Source: Hoplostethus atlanticus (taxonomy: Eukaryota > Chordata > Actinopteri > Trachichthyiformes > Trachichthyidae). Taken from it: a stretch of DNA of 64,000 nt. The translations under genes were made by a program, and so were the position numbers. This document shows, piece by piece, positions 11,882 through 24,189 of this stretch. Below the pieces are notes generated by a model. That model saw nothing but the letters and a program-made list of their open reading frames with translations. It did no database searches and was not told where the DNA came from. Location of the stretch: the NCBI GenBank assembly GCA_034670405.1, contig JAXDDX010000045.1, positions 1,949,001 to 2,013,000 of the forward strand, in the 5' to 3' direction. The stretch's first letter is position 1. Each line of letters begins with the position of its first letter.

Positions 11882-11989
11882 ATAAATGCAGGCATCATCT
11901 CCTGAAAGATGCAGGTTGCAGGGGTGCAGCTTGTCCTTGTGAACTGTAGGAGACTTGCCGACGGTGAAGCCAGAAGCCACCACCACATC
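11882..11989 (-). CDS. pot1: pot1 exon, N-terminal module, second half
   Basis: A 108-bp exon of 36 codons, phase 0 at both ends. The peptide includes DVVVASGFTVGKSPTVHKDK and ends LHLSGDDACIY. The GD-VV pattern after a short strand resembles the L45-β4 part of an OB fold, as in MGDII of the true OB1. This suggests an extra OB-like unit ahead of OB1. The acceptor (ccctctag) precedes 11989 and the donor (TTAT|gtaagg) follows 11882. Its place in pot1 rests on strand, phase and contiguity. Human POT1 has no equivalent. Related N-terminal extensions may exist in other non-mammalian POT1 proteins, which I cannot confirm here. Confidence 0.85.
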
Positions 11990-13313
11990 CTAGAGGGAAA
12001 CCACAAGATACACAACAACAACAACAAAAATCAGGGATTTAAAAAATGAGACAACAATGAGGGAAAAACGAGAGCGAGACACCATGTCCCAGAGGGAGGA
12101 CAGATTGAAACGGCAGATGTTGCAGCCTGTAAGATGTTAAGTAAAACATTATTACACACCAGCACCGATAAGCCAGTTTGAAACAGCTGAGATCGTCTTT
12201 TGTTTGGAGCGTGGCATATGACTGCCCCCGAGGCGGCGTTAAACCATGCTGGTTGCCACAACTCTCAGAGCTGACAAAGGGATGGCAGATAGTCATAATA
12301 ATCATGTTACAGTGCCACACACTCTGACAAGACCTCTATAATCTATAGCAGAGCGTGGTAGCAAATCCCCCTCCATCCCTATACAACCAGGGAGATGATT
12401 TCCTCCCTTCACTGAGCATTACAGGCTTTCAGTTCCATCAAGACGCTGCTGTAGGGAAACCAAAATAAAGTGAGACGAGTCTGACAACAGATTAACTTTA
12501 GCAACTTCCTTGATGTGTTCAGTGTCCCTGCCCAGGCCATGTAAAGACTCCCCGGTCTGTCAACAGCGTTATAAAGAATGTCAACTGTTATTATGCACAG
12601 ATATGTCAGCATCCCTACAGAGTGACGACAGGACAATGTCAAGTATAACTTCCTCATGGTGCAGGAGCAGAATCACTTCATTTAGCAGGTACAACAGAGC
12701 TGCAGGGGCTGGCCGCCGGTGCAGAGAAAAAAACCGACAACGCATGCTGTGACGTAGACTCAAAGTGACACAGGGGCAACAGGACATCTCACATCTACTG
12801 CAAAGGGAGAATGCAAAACCTACGACAGGCAGCAGACTGTACATATCAAGCAAGACGATACTTGTCAAACACGATACAAACCAACTGAATGGAGTTTATT
12901 TTGCTTGCGTTTTAAGAGAAATGGCCAAAAAAGACCAACATTTTTCCCCCAGAGGCCGTCCTCCAGTTACACCGCTCTGTCTGTCTCACTTACGTATGTA
13001 CAGTTCTGTTCTGATGGTGGTGATTTGCTGTCATGCTGTAAATATAAAGAGGTGAAAACAATAATTCTAGTCATGCACATTTTCTTAAATGAAGCTGTGC
13101 ATTCTAGTTACATCAGTTTATTCCTCTCCTACCACGAACACAGTCCATAGAGTTACCTGTATACTCCACTATAAATATTCACCTCAAAACTCTTACTGCT
13201 GTGATTTTAAACACCCTAACAATCCTGTCATCCACATTTTTTCTATTTGCTTTATTCTTGTTTCTATTCTATTTTTCCAAACTGTCTGCTGCTGCAACGA
13301 CCCTGTTATACTG

Positions 13314-13395
13314 AGGTCTGTTGTCCTGTACAGTGTGTCAGTAGCTAGTCTGTTAGAGGTCTGTTGTCCTGGACCGTGTGTCAGTAGCTACTGTG
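13314..13395. repeat. two-copy tandem duplication
   Basis: Two near-identical copies of a unit reading ggtctgttgtcctg, a short variable part, then gtgtgtcagtagcta. It looks like a young local duplication. Confidence 0.75.
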
Positions 13396-13517
13396 TTGTA
13401 CTGTACTGTACATCAAGACTAATTCCTGTACATTTCTTGTCTTAGATGTAATAATAATGAAGCACCAGCAGGGTGTCTATGCATTATGTTATTTCAGAGG
13501 AATCACATTTCCCTTTA

Positions 13518-13647
13518 GGTCCCCCGCAGGTCCCTCCAGGTCACCCCAGGTACCCCCAGGTCCCCCGCAGGTCCCTCCAGGTCACCCCAGGTCACCCCAG
13601 GTCCCCCCAGGTCCCCCGCAGGTCCCTCCAGGTCACCCCAGGTCCTC
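13518..13647. repeat. GC-rich minisatellite (ggtcccccgcaggtccctcc)
   Basis: Repeated 11-12 bp words (aggtcccccgc, aggtccctcc, aggtcacccc) form a tandem array of about 130 bp. The open frames across it encode proline-rich repeats with no sign of a gene. Confidence 0.9.
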
Positions 13648-14541
13648 TATTGCTGTGGGACTTATTGCAACTTTCTCCATCAAGGCACATTGCAGTCTGT
13701 CATTGGGACTCTTGAGATTTTGCTAACAATGAGTGACGCTCTGATCTGACGGCAACAGCAGCAAACACATCCAAGCATCTCTTTGAGGATTACCCCCCTC
13801 CTCTTCTTCCTTCCTCAAAGCAAAGAAATACCATCCAGTGATGTGCTTTGTGCTTCTGAAATATGGACACCCCTTTTTTGTTTTGTTGATGAATGATTCT
13901 GTGGATATGTGATGACCGAGAGGAGAAAACCCTGGGATGAAAGCCAGCTGGTTGAGCCGGAAACAGGAGGGGTATCTGTTGTCTCCCCGACAGGAAAAAC
14001 AAAGAACCAAGCATCTGAGAAAAAGCCAAACCGGTTTGGTTTCTTCTTCTCTCTTGGAAATGTTAATTACAAAAAAAAAGAATACATTTTCTCAAGGACT
14101 GTTGGACAACTATTGTATGCATTCACAACAGGCTTATACTGTATCCTTCAGAATAGAGCGAGGTACACAGGGTTAAGTAAAATGACACTCGGCAATTGCC
14201 GTCCTCCAGTGCATTAACCTGTGCATTAACCTACGGAGAGGTATTCAAAGAACACAGTAATACTGTGTTGGCATTCGATTATAATCGTCCCTAATACTAA
14301 TACTAGTACCAAGTGCACCAAATGTGCATTGTACTTATTAAAAGAAGTCATGTCAGGGATGTGACATGTTGGCACACGATTCCATGTGACAGTATTATGC
14401 AAACTTCTTGACTGGAATTGGACTGATAGTGGCTGGGAAACATCAACTAGGACAGATTTTCTGTTGTGTGGAGGGATAAGTCCAACACAAATCATGAATG
14501 CAGTGGGTTTAACATCATATTTGGTTTTGCTGGCTACCTAC

Positions 14542-14639
14542 CCCTTGATTGACAGCTCCAGAGAATTCCTGAGCCAGCAGTCCAAACAGGATGACGTTGA
14601 TGGACGTCTGCTGTGATGAGGAGTTCTGCTGGGAATCGT
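14542..14639 (-). CDS. pot1: pot1 exon, N-terminal module, central part
   Basis: This exon is too short and start-less to show as a long open frame. I located it by splice phase: exons on either side need a piece of length 2 modulo 3, and this one is 98 bp. After completing an aspartate codon it encodes SQQNSSSQQTSINVILFGLL and ends AQEFSGAVNQG. A Ser/Gln-rich loop is followed by a hydrophobic strand typical of an OB fold. The acceptor (ccttttag) precedes 14639 and the donor (GGG|gtaggt) follows 14542. Confidence 0.82.
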
Positions 14640-17063
14640 CTAAAAGGAGATGCAAGACAGTTCTTTATACCAAAAGTGTTGTAACCTGGACGCTTCATGA
14701 TGGACCTTTGAAGGAAAAATCCACCCTAAAACACAGTTTGTACTTCGCATTCCCATATCGTTGTTTGGTGTCTTTTTCCTATTCACTTGGATAACTGGCC
14801 AAACGTAGACGACATGATGTCAGTGGAGTTTGATATCAGAAAATGTTTCAGCGATCTAAAACATCAACAGTAAAATTGAAAACTGTTCAGTTCAGCTCCA
14901 TCTTCCCTTCATGACTAATGTGGACTTCACAGGTGAAACCAATAAGGAGTCAGAGCACCTGGTCAGGCTGGTTTATGAACAGAGCAGTCCGCCCTCATGT
15001 TTTGTCCCACTTTGTCCTGTTGACCCTGTATGATACCGCTACCGTCTTAGTTGTCGATATGCACCAATACCACAGGATTTATTGAACTTGGCAAATAAAC
15101 CAACTCTGAGTGGAGAGAGCGATCAAAGCATTCTTGAAACGGTTATTTTGCTTTTCACACAAACTTCTTGGTGGACAATCACAGTCTGTATGCCCCGCCC
15201 CCATACAGCCCACATATACTTAATGGTTATTTCACAGCTTAGTAAGACCGTTGTAACTGTTCCTAGGATAAGGGCAGGAACTGGGCAACACCAGGCACCA
15301 GCCAAATGTATGTTGGCAGCGTCTGGTCAGTCTACCCAATCAGCCACTTTGGCAGACAACAACCCAGTTGAACCAGTTTGGCTGGTGAATGCTGGAATCC
15401 ACTGGGGCCAGAAACAAGTTGGTTGGTGCCCTGCCTGTGACCATGCAGCCAATGGCATCTATGTTAAAGACGCATAAATCTCATATCAAAGATTTGCTTT
15501 GAATTGTTTAGTGGCATAAAGTTGGATATTTGTAAGGTATACATTACAATAAGCAGAATATTCTCTTCAGAGGTAAGAAATCACCGTAGGGGCTTCTGTG
15601 TTCAACTCCATTTGTTTCTAGTAATATTTAGCCTATGGCGTCTTCGAGGGTATAAATCAGCAGAGTAAAAAGCAACAAATGTGATCCGCAAAACTGCCAC
15701 AACACGAGTTGTGACAGACCTTATATGTATTACAGCAATACAATTACTGCACATGGCAAGGAGGAGGCCTTTTCACACCTACAGCTGCAGTATTTCAATT
15801 CATTTAAATACATACTGGTAAGATACGCCTCGCAGAATAAGAGCCGATGCTTTCTATGTGCCTTTTAATCACATTGCTGAGAGATAAGTATGCCATGGAC
15901 AAGACAACAATAGTAGACACTGGCCTCCATCTGTACTCTATAATCCCATTCATATCCATTAAATAGCTTACAGTGAGACAACCCTTCCATCTCTAGGCAC
16001 AAGGCAGCCAATCCAAGACAGTTCCTTGTCACCAGGCGGCAGGTTAGTTTGGGAGGCTAGCAGGGTGGCCACCATACTGGCCACTAGTCAAATGCTGGCA
16101 AATCTTTGGCTGTGGCTGGTAAGGGAAGGGAAGGGCACAGGGAAGAGCGCGCTACAGCGGTAAAATGACAAAGTCAGCTAACGGTGCATAATGAATGAAA
16201 AGCTAAAGTCTCTTAGTGCCTGGACATGGCCACACATATGGGAATGATATATAAATCTCATTATTTTGCATAGTATAGTTTATAGTTTCAAAATGAGTAG
16301 GAAAAATGAGACTTTGAACACCAACTCCCCCAAATGATTGCATGAAAAGGTGTCATAAAGGGTTTGTCCATTCAGAATGGCTGCTATCATCGCTGCAAGA
16401 TGCAGACATCATCACCAGGAGGTCAGGAAGCAAGCGAGACGGTTTTCCATCCTCAGATCTTAAATCAGATCAGAGAACGCTCCACTTATAAAGGGGCTTT
16501 AGGGCACAAAGGTGCCAGGCTTGCTGGATTAGTCTATCAGCTGAAGCACGCAATTTGCATTTGCAATCACTGATGAAAGGGCTATCTGCTGCACGGCGTC
16601 TTTTCAGGGGGCTGATGCCACGCAAATTCATCTGCATCAATGTCTTAGTGAATAAGTGAATAGCTGAAAAAGATTGCTGAAGCATCTCTGTTGCTTCAGC
16701 TAAGAGCGCAGAGATCTTAGTGAATCTGGACCAAAGATTTCTTCAGGACCTGCAGACATCTTGGAAACCAACCAATAGGATTTTGTTCCTATTCTAAAAA
16801 TCAAACTGCTGCGGAAAACACTGAATTTTGGAAACCACCAATTATTGTTTATATAGACATAAAGAAGAAGAGTTTCCTGAACTGTAACCTTGTAGTTGAA
16901 AGGGCATCTAACCCCCATTTATATGTGTACCAACCCACTGTGGATGGGTACTGGAAACAAGCTAACGTTAGCTAAGACTACTGCACATCAAGCAGGTGCA
17001 TAAAATATATCCTTGTAAAAATACACCATACATACACACATTTAATTATTCCTTCAATAATAC
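14640..17063. other. pot1 intron
   Basis: No exon was recognised. Diverged fragments resembling the ggtaaccaaccatcat repeat family occur near 15330 and 16765. The plus-strand open frame at 15082-15477 (131 codons) has no recognisable domain and is probably chance. Confidence 0.6.
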
Positions 17064-17136
17064 CTTGAATCACAGTCTTCAGGATAAATTCATCATCTTC
17101 TAAAGACACCAGCGGGCCTTTGCGAACCACCTTTCC
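17064..17136 (-). CDS. pot1: pot1 exon, N-terminal module, first strands
   Basis: A 73-bp exon entered in phase 0 and left in phase 1. It encodes GKVVRKGPLVSLEDDEFILK then TVIQ and the first base of an aspartate codon. The acceptor (attcctccag) precedes 17136 and the donor (CAAG|gtatta) follows 17064. Directly upstream in the message is TDCSDKTVK from the start exon. The VxG-KVVRKGPLV pattern followed by an acidic turn and a strand fits the first two strands of an OB-like barrel. That is inference. Confidence 0.88.
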
Positions 17137-17665
17137 CTGGAGGAATGACAGAAAAATGCAAAATTTAACAAGAAATTGTGAAAGCATTTAGCCTTAATTG
17201 ATATTTCCTCTAAAACACAATGCTCTATAACACATCTCTACGATATATCACGAGAGGCTTGACAACCAATCAAACCAACATCAGAAAACCCTCCAGGAGT
17301 TGATGATGAATGCCTGAGGGAAATGCTTTGGTAGCTGCCCAATCAAAAGGAATTGAATAGCCTCAAATACAAAAAAATTACAAAAAAATAACAAGGTTAC
17401 ATGTGAATAGACTGCTACCTCTGACAGATAACTTAATAAATAAAGGAAAAGGAATAAAAAGATGGGTGTCAGTGCAGCAGTATACTGAATAAAATGGAAA
17501 AATACATGAAAGGTTTCATTCCAAAACGTTACAGAAATTGTCACCTGACGTTAAACACTCGATATTTCAAGAAGACATAATAATACATAATAAGACACAG
17601 GAGTCTTATAGTATTGTGTTACAGTAAAAAGCCTTCACATATATACCGGCCTGTCTTAAACACAC

Positions 17666-17785
17666 CTTTACAGTTTTGTCTGAGCAGTCTGTGGTGGTGC
17701 TGATGAGCGAGATGGGTATCCTGGTTAGGTGTGGTGGTACCCTGGTGCCTGGACCGGCCCCGTCCGAAACCACGTGGACAGGCAT
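17666..17785 (-). CDS. pot1: pot1 start-codon exon (first coding exon)
   Basis: Forty codons starting at the ATG at 17785-17783: MPVHVVSDGAGPGTRVPPHL then TRIPISLISTTTDCSDKTVK. The exon begins at 17799 after an acceptor (tctcctag), so 14 bases of 5' UTR precede the start and at least one non-coding exon lies upstream. The donor is AAG|gtgtgt. The start context has G at -3. An out-of-frame ATG sits 5 bases upstream (17790-17788). From here to 5620 the eight coding exons total 1107 bp (369 codons) with all phases matching. The gene therefore encodes a POT1 longer at the N terminus than the human protein. Confidence 0.88.
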
Positions 17786-17790
17786 GACAT
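17725..17790 (-). other. overlapping upstream ATG/uORF at the pot1 start
   Basis: An ATG 5 bases before the pot1 start opens a 21-codon frame in another phase (MSCLSTWFRT...) that ends at a TAA at 17725, overlapping the main frame. Its context is weak (T at -3, T at +4). Leaky scanning would still allow pot1 translation. Whether it lowers translation is unknown. Confidence 0.5.
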
Positions 17791-18659
17791 CAAGATGACC
17801 TAGGAGAAAATCATGAGAAAATAATAACACACTTTTCATAGGAGGGTAATTTCTTTCCAAAGAAGTTGTACGTGAATCGAACAAGGCCTCAATTATTATT
17901 ATTATGCTTTGAAAACCCAGACTCTGTTCTGAAAATTGATAAATGGGATTATAACTCGTGTTTCTAATCCTAAAAATCATAATTTGCATTTTCAAATTGA
18001 CATCCAAATTGTGTTTTACAGCTCTGGAAACATGCGGTTGCATTTCTGAGTTTTGCCAGTAATCTCTCTGCCACAAGGAAACATAACTTGTAGGGCACGT
18101 TTAGCCCACAATAACGGACCTGTTTTGATTTAAACAACTACAAAAAAAACTATTTTGGACACATCAGCAGTTGAAAGGAGGAAAGGAACAATCAAGACGA
18201 AGGTGGAGGAGGAGGAGGAGGAGGGGCAGCAATGTGGATTTGCTCCACTTATAAGTCTCAAATATCAATGACAAGCTTCATTTCATTTGTGATGATTGTG
18301 GATGATGCTCTCTCCAGGGGAAAAAACGTTTGGACACAAAAGCTTTCTATTGGATCTTAGTACCTTTGCACCATCTACTGGTATTACTGCAAGATTCTCA
18401 GCTAAACAATTACTTTTATGTTGAAAACGAGATAGAACAATCTCTACAAATAGTGTAGAGAAGTTACAAAAAGTTAGAACATAATCATATAATCTCTAAA
18501 TGTGTAAACTTACATGACTTACAAAATGAGAATTTACGGTGTAAATGGTGCTTTGTAATCCTAAAAACTTTCTGGATTTACAGAACTACTGTTGAAACAT
18601 TTCAAAATGTTCAGTTCACGCACCGGTTCTTTGAGCAGAAATGTATCTCCTTAGCTTTT

Positions 18660-18801
18660 AGGCCTTTAGTTGTCCTTGCTCTAGGACACTTTGACAGGAG
18701 ATACGACTGTTGATGGAAACTTTGTCTGTTAGGGAGATCAAATCTGTAATCTTTCAGTTTGCGGAACGGCCTCTCTAACCACAAGGCCACCCTGCCCTCC
18801 C
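18660..18801 (-). repeat. tRNA-derived SINE-like copy
   Basis: On the minus strand the copy begins gagggcagggtggccttgtg and ggttagagaggcc, resembling an A box. About 35 bases later comes agatttgatctccc, a weak B box. Then it continues into tgtcaaagtgtcctagagcaagg. This matches the layout of fish tRNA-derived SINEs. A partial head of the same type occurs near 56570. Confidence 0.6.
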
Positions 18802-19337
18802 TATAAATCAGAAAGCTTATTATCTGGATATAACCTGCAAGAGTCAATACAAGAAAAATGTCGACAAGACCACTGGCAGGTTAAAGTCTTTGAGGCGTGT
18901 CACAAAAAAACCCAGGAAAATGTGAGGAGAGGCTGCTGGCCGTGTTCCCAGCAGGTGGCATGTTGCTTCCTGTCAGAGCTTGTTAGCTGGATTTTCGGGG
19001 GGATTTGACTGGCGAGTCCCAAACCGCTACCTTGTATATCCAGGGATGGCAGAGTAGGAACAGCCTGGGAGGCAGACAAGCTAGTCACTCAGCCATAGAG
19101 TCAGTCACTTAGTCAAGCAGAAAACCCAGCCTCCAATTTAGGCCAGAGGGGAGGAGCCAGAGGCGCAAATTAGAGCGAGGATGAGTGATTCATTCATGAA
19201 CTCAAAACAGGTCTATGTTTAGGTACGACAACTGTTGTTTTCTGTTTTCTTACTTATTTTTTCCAGGGAAAGTTTGATGACGTTCTCTTTAATCGGCATC
19301 CTGCTTCAATACATCAATACAGTTCCACACATTCACA

Positions 19338-19660
19338 CTGGGAGCTGACCAGTACAACCACAATCTTCTACTGTTGGCCACTGGGAGCTGACCAGTACAA
19401 CCACAGTCTTCTACTGTTGGCCACTAGGAGCTGACCAGCACAACCACAGTCTTCTACTGTTGGCCACTGGGAGCTGACCAGTACAACCACAGTCTTCTAC
19501 TGTTGGCCACTGGGAGCTGACCAGTACAACCACAGTCTTCTACTGTTGGCCACTGGGAGCCGACCAGCACAACCACAGTCTTCTACTGTTGGCCACTGGG
19601 AGGCGACCATTACAACCACAGTCTCTACTGGTTCCACTGGGAGCTGACCAGTACAACCAT
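19338..19660. repeat. 43-bp minisatellite (gggagctgaccagtacaacc)
   Basis: About seven and a half copies of a 43-bp unit beginning ctgggagctgaccagtacaa and ending with ctactgttggcca. The last copy carries the variant ctactggttcca seen at the second locus (35428-35750). It directly abuts the decayed Ty3/Gypsy element. The short open frame through its end at 19589-19792 joins repeat to gag-like sequence and is not a gene. Confidence 0.92.
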
Positions 19661-22565
19661 ACAACTAAACCTGAGGATCTACACCTCGACGGTGATGTGG
19701 AGTTGAGTTGGAAGACTTTTAAACAGCGTTTTACTGCTGCTATTGCTACTTCCCCTCACAGTTGCAGGACCAAAGGCAAACAATATTTATAATGCATTCC
19801 AGTACAAAGACGATGAGGATACAAAGTCGTCCAACACTTTTATGTTCCCCTAAGAAGAAAAAGACCTACGAACTGTGTTTATATTTCGCTGACTCATGCA
19901 GCAACAAGGAGAAAAAATTCATGCGCTTCTCACAGACTTAAGATTAAAAGCACAGACTTGCAATTGTGGTGGGCTGAGTGCCTCTATGCTGAGGGATCAA
20001 GCTGCGTTTGATGTCAATGATTCAAAAGTGAAGGAGCTTAGAGAGAATGACCTCACAGCTAGATATAAAATATGAAGCACAACCTCCACTTTTAGCAAAA
20101 GACAATACTTTAGGATTGCAACAGATGCATGAAACATCTATTTTAAAAAAGAAAATCATTTTGGCAAGTTGTGTCTGACCACTAAATTACAAAGAAAAGT
20201 CAAATGTAATAAAGGAGGATGGGCAACTGGATGAACATGTATGAAATATGCCAAATAAACACAACAAAGGTTATTCTGAGGATTGAAATCTGGACCAAAT
20301 GACCCAGATGCATCAAATGCTCAGATTAATACTGCAACATGATCCACGGGTTGGTCAATGAAACAATTAGGACTATGAAGTTGGATACTGGAGCCAATCA
20401 ATATCAGTGATTTCAAAGGGTTGAATTACAAACCACATATAAATAGAAAGAAAACGCCCCTGAGAGCTTACAGTGGTTGACCATTCCTGTCTGAGGGTGT
20501 GCAGGCTCAAGGTTAATGGGACAATCTTATTATGGGATAAAGCATGTGTAAATCTGGGATGGATAAAAAAGGGTTTACACCATAAATGAACCTTTATGTA
20601 TGTTCACAACTCATGTAAATCTCAGGGTTGAACACCCCATTTGTGAGAACATTGTAAAAAGATATGATTATATATTTGGTGGGTTTGGCACACGGCCTCT
20701 TCTTCATTGAATTACTCTCACAGATGATGCTAAGTCATACATGCACCTCATAGGGTCCCAGCCAGCCTTGGTGAGCCCCTTCAGAAAGAAAAGGTAGAAT
20801 GGAGGGGCTTGGAGAGCAGAATTTGCATGGACCCTAAAGACTCGACCAAGTGGCTCAAGAGGGAACATTTCCAGATTCTTAACAGAGAGGCAATTTGAGT
20901 GAAATGATTGGAGCCAACTTTATTTAAAAATTGGATGCCTGAAGTGGATTTTGGCAAGTGAGGTAGGATGAGGCCAGCTCCAAACTTTGTAGATTTAACA
21001 TTCCTTTTAGCTGATATTCAGACACTACCATTTGGAATAAAGTGAGCCCCAGAGATATTTCACAATGCCATGGAACATATCGGGAACTTGAAGGCCTAGA
21101 GGGGGGCCAGGGTATGTGCTGATGATGTGATTGTCTGGGGGTCGGCAGTCACTGAGCATGATCGTTGCCTGGAAAGGGTCCTGGAAAGAGTTTGGACTCC
21201 AGCTGAATAGGTCCAAGTGTCAATTCTGTGTGGGGGAATTCCTCTTCCTGGTGAATAAGTTGTCCTCAAAAGGGGTGCAGCCAGATGTCTCAAAAACAAA
21301 AAACAAAAACAAATGTCAACCCCGACTGACAGAAAGGGGGCGCTGCATGCTCTGGGAACAGAACCGGAGTACAGAACTGCTCATCTGAGGCAACTTCTGA
21401 TGGAAAAGAATGAGTTGACATGAGGTAAGGAGCATAACAGAGTGGAATGATATGAAGTGTAATCCTGCTGAGGAGCCCAGCAGACCCAACAAGGTGTCAA
21501 CTGATGCCTCCGAGGATGCATTGGAGCTGTATTACTCCAGGCAGCATCACGGAGTGTAGAAACTTCTCGCAGCATGACAGATGCTGGGTTGGGTCTTTTT
21601 TTTTTTAGCTGTGAGAAATGTCATATTTACATCTATGGCCTTCCAAAGGTTGTGCTGGAGACAAGCCCTTAATTCATATCGGCCATGTTTGAAGAAAAAA
21701 AGAAAATGACTCGCAGTGTGTTGGGAGAGAAGACATTGTGCTGCATGTTGACATGATGGTGGGATCACTTCCAGCATCAGAACAACAGGAAGACTGCAGA
21801 GGAGACTGCGAAAGACCCAGTTCTGAGTGAGGCGGTGTTCAATGTGGAGCATGGCTGGCAGAGAGGCTGTAAGCAATATTAGTCTCTGAGGGAGGAGTTG
21901 GCGGTCGTGGAGGTGTGCTGCTGAGAGCCAATAGGACGGTGAGTCCTATCCCACTGTGCCAGGAGATGCTGCGGCAGATTCACGAGGGACATCTGAGAAT
22001 GGAAAAATGTAAGAGGAGAGCTAGAGAACGTGTTTACCGGCCAAACATGAATGCTGACAGAGCAAATGATGAGCAATTCTAATACATGCCTTTTGTTTCT
22101 ATACAAACAGGCCCACAGTTATGATGGATTTCCTGCTACAGCCTGGGGAAAGGTGGGCATGGACCAGTTTCATTGCAATGATATGATGACCATAGACTAT
22201 TTGTCAAATAATCCTGAAATCATATTTACCTAACACATCAGCAAAGACTGTGATAACCCATTTAAAGTCATTCTTTGCTAGACATGGGATTCTGTATACT
22301 GCAGTGACAGATAAAGGGTCTCAATCTGCTTGCTCAAGGTTTGCAGAGCATTATGGGTTTTGACACATTACATGTAGTCCTGTGTATCCCTAGAGAAATG
22401 GGGAGACTAAAAAGGGTGCTGCTTAAAAAGGCCATACACAGTGACAGAGACCCTTCCTTGATACTACTCTCATACATGACAACACCACTGGAGGGTGGCC
22501 GGTCTCCTGATTCTTTCACGTTCACATTACAGGCCTTAATGCGCAATAATGTTTTTGCTCAGATC
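19661..22565 (+). mobile_element. decayed Ty3/Gypsy retroelement
   Basis: An old, broken LTR-retrotransposon body read left to right. A Gag-like piece with LHLDGDVELSWKTFKQRF lies at about 19670-19760. Reverse-transcriptase traces lie at about 21000-21300: LPFGIK, then an active-site-like CADDVIVWG in place of the usual Y-x-DD box. A second frame carries LQLNRSKCQF. An RNase H-like KVSTDASEDAL lies near 21498. An integrase zinc-finger region with IHEGHL and NSNTCL and a core with AWGKVGMDQF lie at 21970-22500. Stops and frameshifts break it throughout. No flanking LTRs were recognised, so its true ends are uncertain. Confidence 0.85.
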
Positions 22566-24039
22566 CAATTTTTTGTCAAACTGTTCACATTCATGTTTGA
22601 AAATGACCCGTATCCGACATGAGTATGAACAGTCCCGTGTCCTGAACCGACCCGCATGGGGATAGTGCAAGCCATGCAACAGTCGACATGAGGCCTAGCT
22701 TATTTGTGATCTAGTCATTGTTTAATTTGAAGTCGCACCGGTCTTAGCCTTCCCGTCGGTTTCAGAAAATAAAGACTGTATGCTGAACCCTACCCGCAGA
22801 GCAGCAACACAACAGGGAATAGCAGACGGCTGGAGTAAGACCAGCTGTAAATACCAGCCTGATCCCTGCAGCAGGACGCCAGGCTGAACCCAGCCAAATG
22901 TCAGATGTGCCACCCTGAGCAGACAGCTGCCGTCCCGGTTCCTCAGAGCAACTCCAAGCCCACAGCCTGCCTCCTTAAGGGCACTCATTAACCAAGAGGC
23001 TAATTGAAGTTCATCCAAACAAAATGATTCATGGTTAGGTTTATGGCTGGATAGGACCGAGAGCAGCACACCACTACCAGGTTGGTTTGACCACGTAAAA
23101 GATGGTTGATGACCCGAAATGTCAAATATGGTGGCAGGATGGCCAAACGGCACATTACAGGCTTGTTCCCCACAACAGCCAATGAGTCCTGTTGAAGTGC
23201 CATTGAGCAAAACACAGTGACCCTACCAACACAAGTCACGTTAGCTACCGTTAGCTACTAAAATAAGGTTAACAGAAAGTAATGAAATAACTATTCCAAA
23301 ATATTGCTGAGATTTTATTTCAAGTCAAATGTAACTAGCTTATAAAACTCTCTACGGTATAACATGAATCACCAGTATGGCATTAAGTTGCGTACTAATC
23401 CTCTTGATCATTCAGCAGCCAGTATAGGAGTCCCTCTCCTGTCACCCACCTTGATACTAAACTGAATCTAAGCACACATTTATTTTTGCTTTACGATGTC
23501 TAATTTTCTAAAGTGTACTCTATAATTTTGGACAATGGTGATCTCCGGCGTACTGTTAAAAACCTATACAGCTCAGCGCTGGCTGCACGCAGAACATTCA
23601 TTTTCTAGAACATAAAACTGCCAGCCGCCAGAGGCTTATACTCCTGCAGTGGTGCAAAGAAAAAAAAACACACAGCCTTGAATAAATAAAGAAATAAAAA
23701 ACACCACAGCAGGTGATTTCCAGGGGACTTTTATCAGCCCAGAAGCAGCTTGTGAGTGCGAGTGGTGGGAGCGTGTCAAGGGAGCGCAGGTCTGCAGCGC
23801 GGGAGACAAGGCCACCCATCTCAAAGAACCCAATTTAAAACTATTTAAAACTCCACCTCACTCTTGAGTGACAGGCGCTCTGTAGACGAGTGGAGAAGGG
23901 GATGACTAACCGCCTGACCGACACACTCTGGACTCAGACACTCGTCCTTGGGTTGTCTTCCGTCTCGCCGCCCCTGGCTCGGACTTCCTCCAGGAGAAGT
24001 GGAAGAAAAAAAAAAAAAACTAAAAACATGTGCCGTGTG
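22566..24039. other. stretch with no recognised gene
   Basis: Chance open frames only, including 162 codons on the minus strand at 22722-23210 without a recognised domain or splice context. Nothing else was identified. Confidence 0.5.
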
Positions 24040-24160
24040 GTTGACGCTTTATCTGAAGCTCCTTACAGTACCATGAGTGCAGGCAATTATAGCATAGTGG
24101 GAATAGAACCTCTAACCCTGGCAGCGTTAGGGCCTTGCTCTACCCACTGAGCTTCACATC
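24040..24160 (+). repeat. dispersed repeat (ctaaccctggcagcgttag family), copy 1
   Basis: The order is a tttatctgaagctccttacagta head, a gtgggaatagaacctctaac segment resembling a B box, then tggcagcgttagggccttgc and ctctacccactgagctt. The same order occurs at 31871-32016, and partly at 37010-37060 and 55195-55310. It is a multi-copy teleost-type repeat, perhaps tRNA-related. Confidence 0.65.
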
Positions 24161-24189
24161 ACCACATATTACAGGTCATACTGTATACA

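Larger units (their letters stand above)
11990..14541. other. pot1 intron
   Basis: No exon was recognised. It contains the GC-rich minisatellite at 13518-13647 and a tandem duplication of about 43 bp at 13314-13395 (ggtctgttgtcctg...gtgtgtcagtagct). The overlapping open frames have no recognisable domain. Confidence 0.6.

Noticed and set aside
15082..15477. 131-codon plus-strand open frame inside the pot1 region
   Set aside because: No domain, no splice fit, and it lies in an intron of the opposite strand.
22722..23210. 162-codon minus-strand frame
   Set aside because: No domain, no neighbouring exon with matching phase; probably chance in moderately GC-rich DNA.
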